A stretch of DNA of 8,825 bases, taken from the NCBI GenBank assembly GCA_012514615.1, contig JAAYZY010000188.1:1-8825 (forward strand), given 5' to 3'. Shown in pieces: positions 6,593 through 8,825 of the stretch (the first letter of the stretch is position 1; each line of letters begins with the position of its first letter). The position numbers were made by a program, and so were the translations under genes. The stretch comes from Chloroflexota bacterium (GTDB lineage: Bacteria; Chloroflexota; Anaerolineae; DTPP01). Under the pieces are notes generated by a model. The model was not told where the DNA came from. It saw nothing but the letters and a program-made list of their open reading frames with translations, and ran no database searches.

Positions 6593-7006
6593 ATGAACAG
6601 CCAACCGCGCCCGCAAGAGGCGTTGATCCGAGACTTCGTGGAGCAGAGGGTCTGGGCCGTGGTGGGCGTCAGCGAAGACCCCCGCAAGTTCGGGCACATC
6701 ATCTTCCTGAACCTGCGAGCCGCCGGCTACCAGGTGTACGGCGTCAACCCAAAGGGCGGCTGCGCGGATGGCGAGAGCCTGTACCCTTGTCTGGCAGCTC
6801 TGCCGGAGCCGCCCGCCGTCGTTGACCTGGTGGTGCCGCCGCCCGCGGCGACGCAGGTGGTGCAAGAGATGCACCGCCTGGGCCTACACCGCGCCTGGCT
6901 GCAGCCGGGCGCCGAATCGGACGAGGCCATCGCGTTCTGCCACGCCCACGGCATCGACGTCATCCACGGAGCGTGCGCCATGGTGCACCGGCGGAAGTGG
7001 CGGTAG
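6593..7006 (+). CDS. CoA-binding protein, YccU-like Rossmann domain
   Basis: This is a 137-residue stand-alone CoA_binding_2 domain protein, a Rossmann fold that binds coenzyme A or acyl-CoA in other members. Its cellular role is poorly known. The nucleotide loop is VVGVSEDPRKFG at residues 23-34. The second strand YQVYGVNPK (46-54) is the usual family signature, followed by the third strand VVDLVVPP (76-83) and WLQPGAES (102-109). The C-terminal GACAM (126-130) stands where the family usually has a conserved N/D-x-C-x-M-type element. The length is normal. AAGGAGAGAG at 6574-6583, 9 bases before ATG 6593, fixes the start. It is cotranscribed with the ferredoxin-like gene, and the glgA promoter begins 6 bases after its stop. 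There is no sign of truncation. Confidence 0.92.
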   Translation: MNSQPRPQEALIRDFVEQRVWAVVGVSEDPRKFGHIIFLNLRAAGYQVYGVNPKGGCADGESLYPCLAALPEPPAVVDLVVPPPAATQVVQEMHRLGLHRAWLQPGAESDEAIAFCHAHGIDVIHGACAMVHRRKWR

Positions 7007-7012
7007 CGCGTT

Positions 7013-7041
7013 TTGGAGGCCAGCCGTTCCCGTGCTATACT
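7013..7041 (+). promoter_or_regulatory. Extended -10 promoter in front of glgA
   Basis: The extended -10 TGCTATACT (7033-7041) has the TGn element directly before TATACT. A weaker -35, TTGGAG (7013-7018), lies 17 bases upstream of the hexamer. The predicted transcript start is near 7048, giving a leader of about 45 bases to the TTG start codon. It allows glgA to be expressed independently of the ferredoxin/CoA-binding genes. Confidence 0.65.
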
Positions 7042-7045
7042 GCCC

Positions 7046-7096
7046 ATGGCAACCGAACTACACACAGATCCAAACCTAGTGGAGGCTACTCTTTGA
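7046..7096 (+). other. Possible 16-codon leader ORF ending on the glgA start codon
   Basis: ATG 7046 opens a short frame encoding MATELHTDPNLVEATL. It ends at TGA 7094-7096 and overlaps the glgA start as TTGA, a geometry typical of translational coupling. No Shine-Dalgarno sequence lies at a usable distance, and the predicted transcript start falls on or beside the ATG. Translation would therefore need a leaderless or an upstream read-through transcript. It may well be chance. Confidence 0.25.
7078..7085 (+). promoter_or_regulatory. Ribosome binding site deciding the TTG start of glgA
   Basis: AGTGGAGG lies 7 bases upstream of TTG 7093. The resulting N-terminus (MSNRHLKILYLAAEVVPFAKTGG) matches the usual glycogen synthase start, where the first strand begins within a few residues. 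Confidence 0.75.
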
Positions 7097-8616
7097 GCAA
7101 TCGGCATCTGAAGATCCTGTACCTAGCGGCCGAGGTCGTTCCCTTCGCCAAGACCGGCGGGCTGGCCGACGTGGCCGGCTCGCTGCCCAAGGCCATCCAC
7201 GCCTTGGGGCACGACATCCGTGTGGCCATGCCCCGCTATGGCCGCATCGACCCGGGCAAGTTCGGGCTGCGCAAGGCGTTGGGGTCTTTCCCCGTCCCCC
7301 TGGACGAGAACAGCGATCATGCGGAGATCTACGAAGGCCGCATCGGCGAAGCGGTTCCCATCTACTTCGTGGAGAACCAGCGGCTGTATGACCGCGAGGG
7401 GATCTACATGTACCCCGATGACGCCGAGCGCTTCATCTTCTACTGTCGCGCCGCCATCGAAATGCTGCGGCAGATGGATTGGCAGCCAGACATCATCCAC
7501 TGCAACGACTGGCACACCGCCATCGTGCCCAACTGGTTCAAGACCCTCTACAAGACCGACCCGTTCTTCACCCACACGGCCACCGTCTACACCATCCACA
7601 ACCTAGCCTACCAAGGCATCTTCGGCCACCGCGTGTTGGAGATCGCCGGTGTGGACGAATTCGGGTTCCTGGCCCACCCCGACACCTCTGACCTGAATCA
7701 GGTGGTAGACCTGATGGCTCGGGGAATCCTCTTCGCCGATGTCATCAGCACCGTCAGCGAGACCTACGCCCAGGAGATCCTTACGCCGGAGTTCGGCGAG
7801 CGGCTGGACCCCTTGCTGCGAGACCGTCGACACCGGCTGTTCGGTATGCTCAACGGCATCGACACCGAGACCATGGATCCTTCCAAGGACCCCCACTTGG
7901 CCCAAACGTTCGACGCCGCCTCGCTGGACCGGCGTGTGGCTAACAAGCTGGCCTTGCAGCGCGAAGCGCATCTGGAGGAAAACCCAGATACGCCGCTTCT
8001 GGGGGCCATCTCTCGCCTCACGGACCAGAAAGGGTTTGACCTGCTGAGCGCGGCCATCGAGCCCATGGTGCGCTTCCTCGGAGCCCAGTTCGTGCTGCTG
8101 GGCACCGGCGACCAGCACTACCACGAGATGTTCCAACAGTTGGCCCAGCGCTTCCCGGGCCGGGTCAGCGCCTTCCTCACCTTCAACGCCGCGTTGGCCC
8201 AGCGCATCTACGCCGGCACCGATATGTTCCTCATGCCGTCGCGGTTCGAGCCGTGCGGCCTGGGCCAGATGATGGCCATGCGCTACGGCAGCGTGCCGGT
8301 GGTGCGTGAGACCGGCGGCCTGGCCGACACGGTGAACGATTACGATGCCCGCAGCGGCGTCGGCAATGGTTTCACCTTCAAAGACTACGAGCCCCTGGCG
8401 CTCTACACCGCCATCGCCAGGGCCGTAGAGACCTACCGCCACCCTGACGTGTGGCGGCGCATCCAACTCACGGGTATGAACGCTGACTTCTCGTGGGACG
8501 CCTCGGCGCGCAAGTACATCGACCTCTACGAGCGTGGGTTGGCCGTCATTGGCGGCGAGCACAAGCTGGAAGAATACGACCTGAGCCGGCCAGCGCCGGA
8601 CAGCCAAGGCAGCTGA
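7093..8616 (+). CDS. glgA: Glycogen synthase, GT5 family
   Basis: This retaining glycosyltransferase moves glucose, normally from ADP-glucose in bacteria, to the end of alpha-1,4-glucan chains in cytoplasmic glycogen synthesis. It is a 507-residue two-Rossmann (GT-B) enzyme, near the usual 470-500. The N-terminal donor motif is KTGGLADVAGSLP (residues 20-32). CNDWHTAIVP (137-146) and TVYTIHNLAYQGIFG (164-178) are characteristic of the family, as is LNGID (253-257). The C-terminal domain starts with LLGAISRLTDQKGFDLL (302-318). It continues with LLGTGD (335-340), the catalytic-site loop SRFEPCGLGQM (383-393) and ETGGLADTV (406-414). All key blocks are intact. An in-frame upstream start at 6973 would overlap the CoA-binding gene and add unrelated residues, so TTG 7093 is preferred. 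No glgC or glgB is in the window. An unknown gene follows after 20 bases. Confidence 0.96.
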   Translation: MSNRHLKILYLAAEVVPFAKTGGLADVAGSLPKAIHALGHDIRVAMPRYGRIDPGKFGLRKALGSFPVPLDENSDHAEIYEGRIGEAVPIYFVENQRLYDREGIYMYPDDAERFIFYCRAAIEMLRQMDWQPDIIHCNDWHTAIVPNWFKTLYKTDPFFTHTATVYTIHNLAYQGIFGHRVLEIAGVDEFGFLAHPDTSDLNQVVDLMARGILFADVISTVSETYAQEILTPEFGERLDPLLRDRRHRLFGMLNGIDTETMDPSKDPHLAQTFDAASLDRRVANKLALQREAHLEENPDTPLLGAISRLTDQKGFDLLSAAIEPMVRFLGAQFVLLGTGDQHYHEMFQQLAQRFPGRVSAFLTFNAALAQRIYAGTDMFLMPSRFEPCGLGQMMAMRYGSVPVVRETGGLADTVNDYDARSGVGNGFTFKDYEPLALYTAIARAVETYRHPDVWRRIQLTGMNADFSWDASARKYIDLYERGLAVIGGEHKLEEYDLSRPAPDSQGS

Positions 8617-8636
8617 ACGCCTCAGAGGAGAGCACC

Positions 8637-8825
8637 ATGGCAACCGACAACCCCAGATTCCCCCAGCGCGAGATCGTGAACCTGGAGGCCCTGGTGGCTG
8701 CCCTGCCCGCTGAAGAGCAGGAACGCTTCCGACGCATCTTCCACGTCACCAGCACCGTGGGCACGTTGGTGCCCCCCCCAGAGATGATCCCCTGGATCGA
8801 GCGGTTCTTCGGCTCTCGGGAGGCG
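8637..8825 (+). CDS. Protein of unknown function, N-terminal 63 residues, cut by window edge
   Basis: An open frame begins at ATG 8637 with AGAGGAG (8624-8630) 6 bases upstream and runs to the edge without a stop. The 20-base gap after glgA implies cotranscription. The visible part has a polar start, then an amphipathic, probably helical segment (about residues 14-33, with AEEQERFRRIF at 25-35). After that comes VTSTVGTLVPPPEMIPWIERFF (37-58), which reads as a short strand or turn followed by a helix. No signal peptide or transmembrane segment is visible, so a cytoplasmic protein is likely. I do not recognise the family. Codon use looks like that of its neighbours. The strong ribosome binding site and coding character make it a real gene, but its function, including any link to glycogen, is unknown. 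Confidence 0.7.
   Translation, partial: MATDNPRFPQREIVNLEALVAALPAEEQERFRRIFHVTSTVGTLVPPPEMIPWIERFFGSREA

Noticed and set aside
6973..7092. Upstream in-frame extension of glgA from ATG 6973 (40 extra residues)
   Set aside because: It overlaps the CoA-binding gene, has no ribosome binding site, contains the promoter and leader, and precedes the point where glycogen synthases normally begin.
8608..8625. GGC...GCC hairpin after glgA as a terminator
   Set aside because: The stem is too short, no U-tract follows, and a gene with a strong ribosome binding site follows at once.
7603..8643. Leftward open frame of 346 codons opposite glgA
   Set aside because: It is antisense to an intact glycogen synthase with all conserved blocks. 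No independent signals support it.

Overview
This GC-rich window carries two divergent transcription units that meet at a 257-base intergenic region (about 6053-6309). I infer a bacterium of the phylum Chloroflexota (Anaerolineae/Caldilineae type). The main reason is a large secreted protein ending in a Thr/Pro-rich linker plus a short terminal motif (YVPLMVQR), a tail I associate with that group. The AddB-type nuclease gene, the ferredoxin/CoA-binding pair and the bacterial glycogen synthase fit but do not prove this.

Leftward unit (6118 to beyond base 1): a near-perfect sigma-70 promoter (TTGTCA, 17 bases, TATAAT) drives three tightly packed genes. The first encodes a secreted protein with a six-bladed beta-propeller, an Ig-like domain and a GATase1-like domain. 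The second encodes a 12-helix MFS transporter that starts 15 bases later. The third encodes an AddB-like helicase/nuclease subunit that starts 6 bases after the transporter stop and runs off the left edge. About 828 residues of AddB are visible, from the Walker A motif to the first iron-sulfur cysteine of the nuclease domain. The catalytic part, and probably addA, lie outside the window.

Rightward unit (6234 to beyond 8825): a second consensus promoter (TTGACA, 17 bases, TACAAT), followed by a small perfect hairpin at the predicted transcript start, drives a two-cluster ferredoxin-like protein and a CoA-binding (YccU-type) protein. A further extended -10 promoter just after the CoA-binding gene drives glycogen synthase (glgA, TTG start). 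A gene of unknown function follows 20 bases later and is cut by the right edge.

What is functionally coherent: glgA makes storage glycogen, and the ferredoxin and CoA-binding proteins may be redox or acyl-CoA accessory proteins, with no demonstrated link to it. The leftward genes share a transcript but no obvious pathway. I see no RNA genes, CRISPR arrays, insertion sequences, origins or convincing terminators. No clearly novel system is evident. The best leads are the secreted propeller/GATase protein with its terminal motif, the arrangement of repeated half-sites around the leftward promoter, the mini-ORF abutting glgA, and the unknown gene at the right edge.
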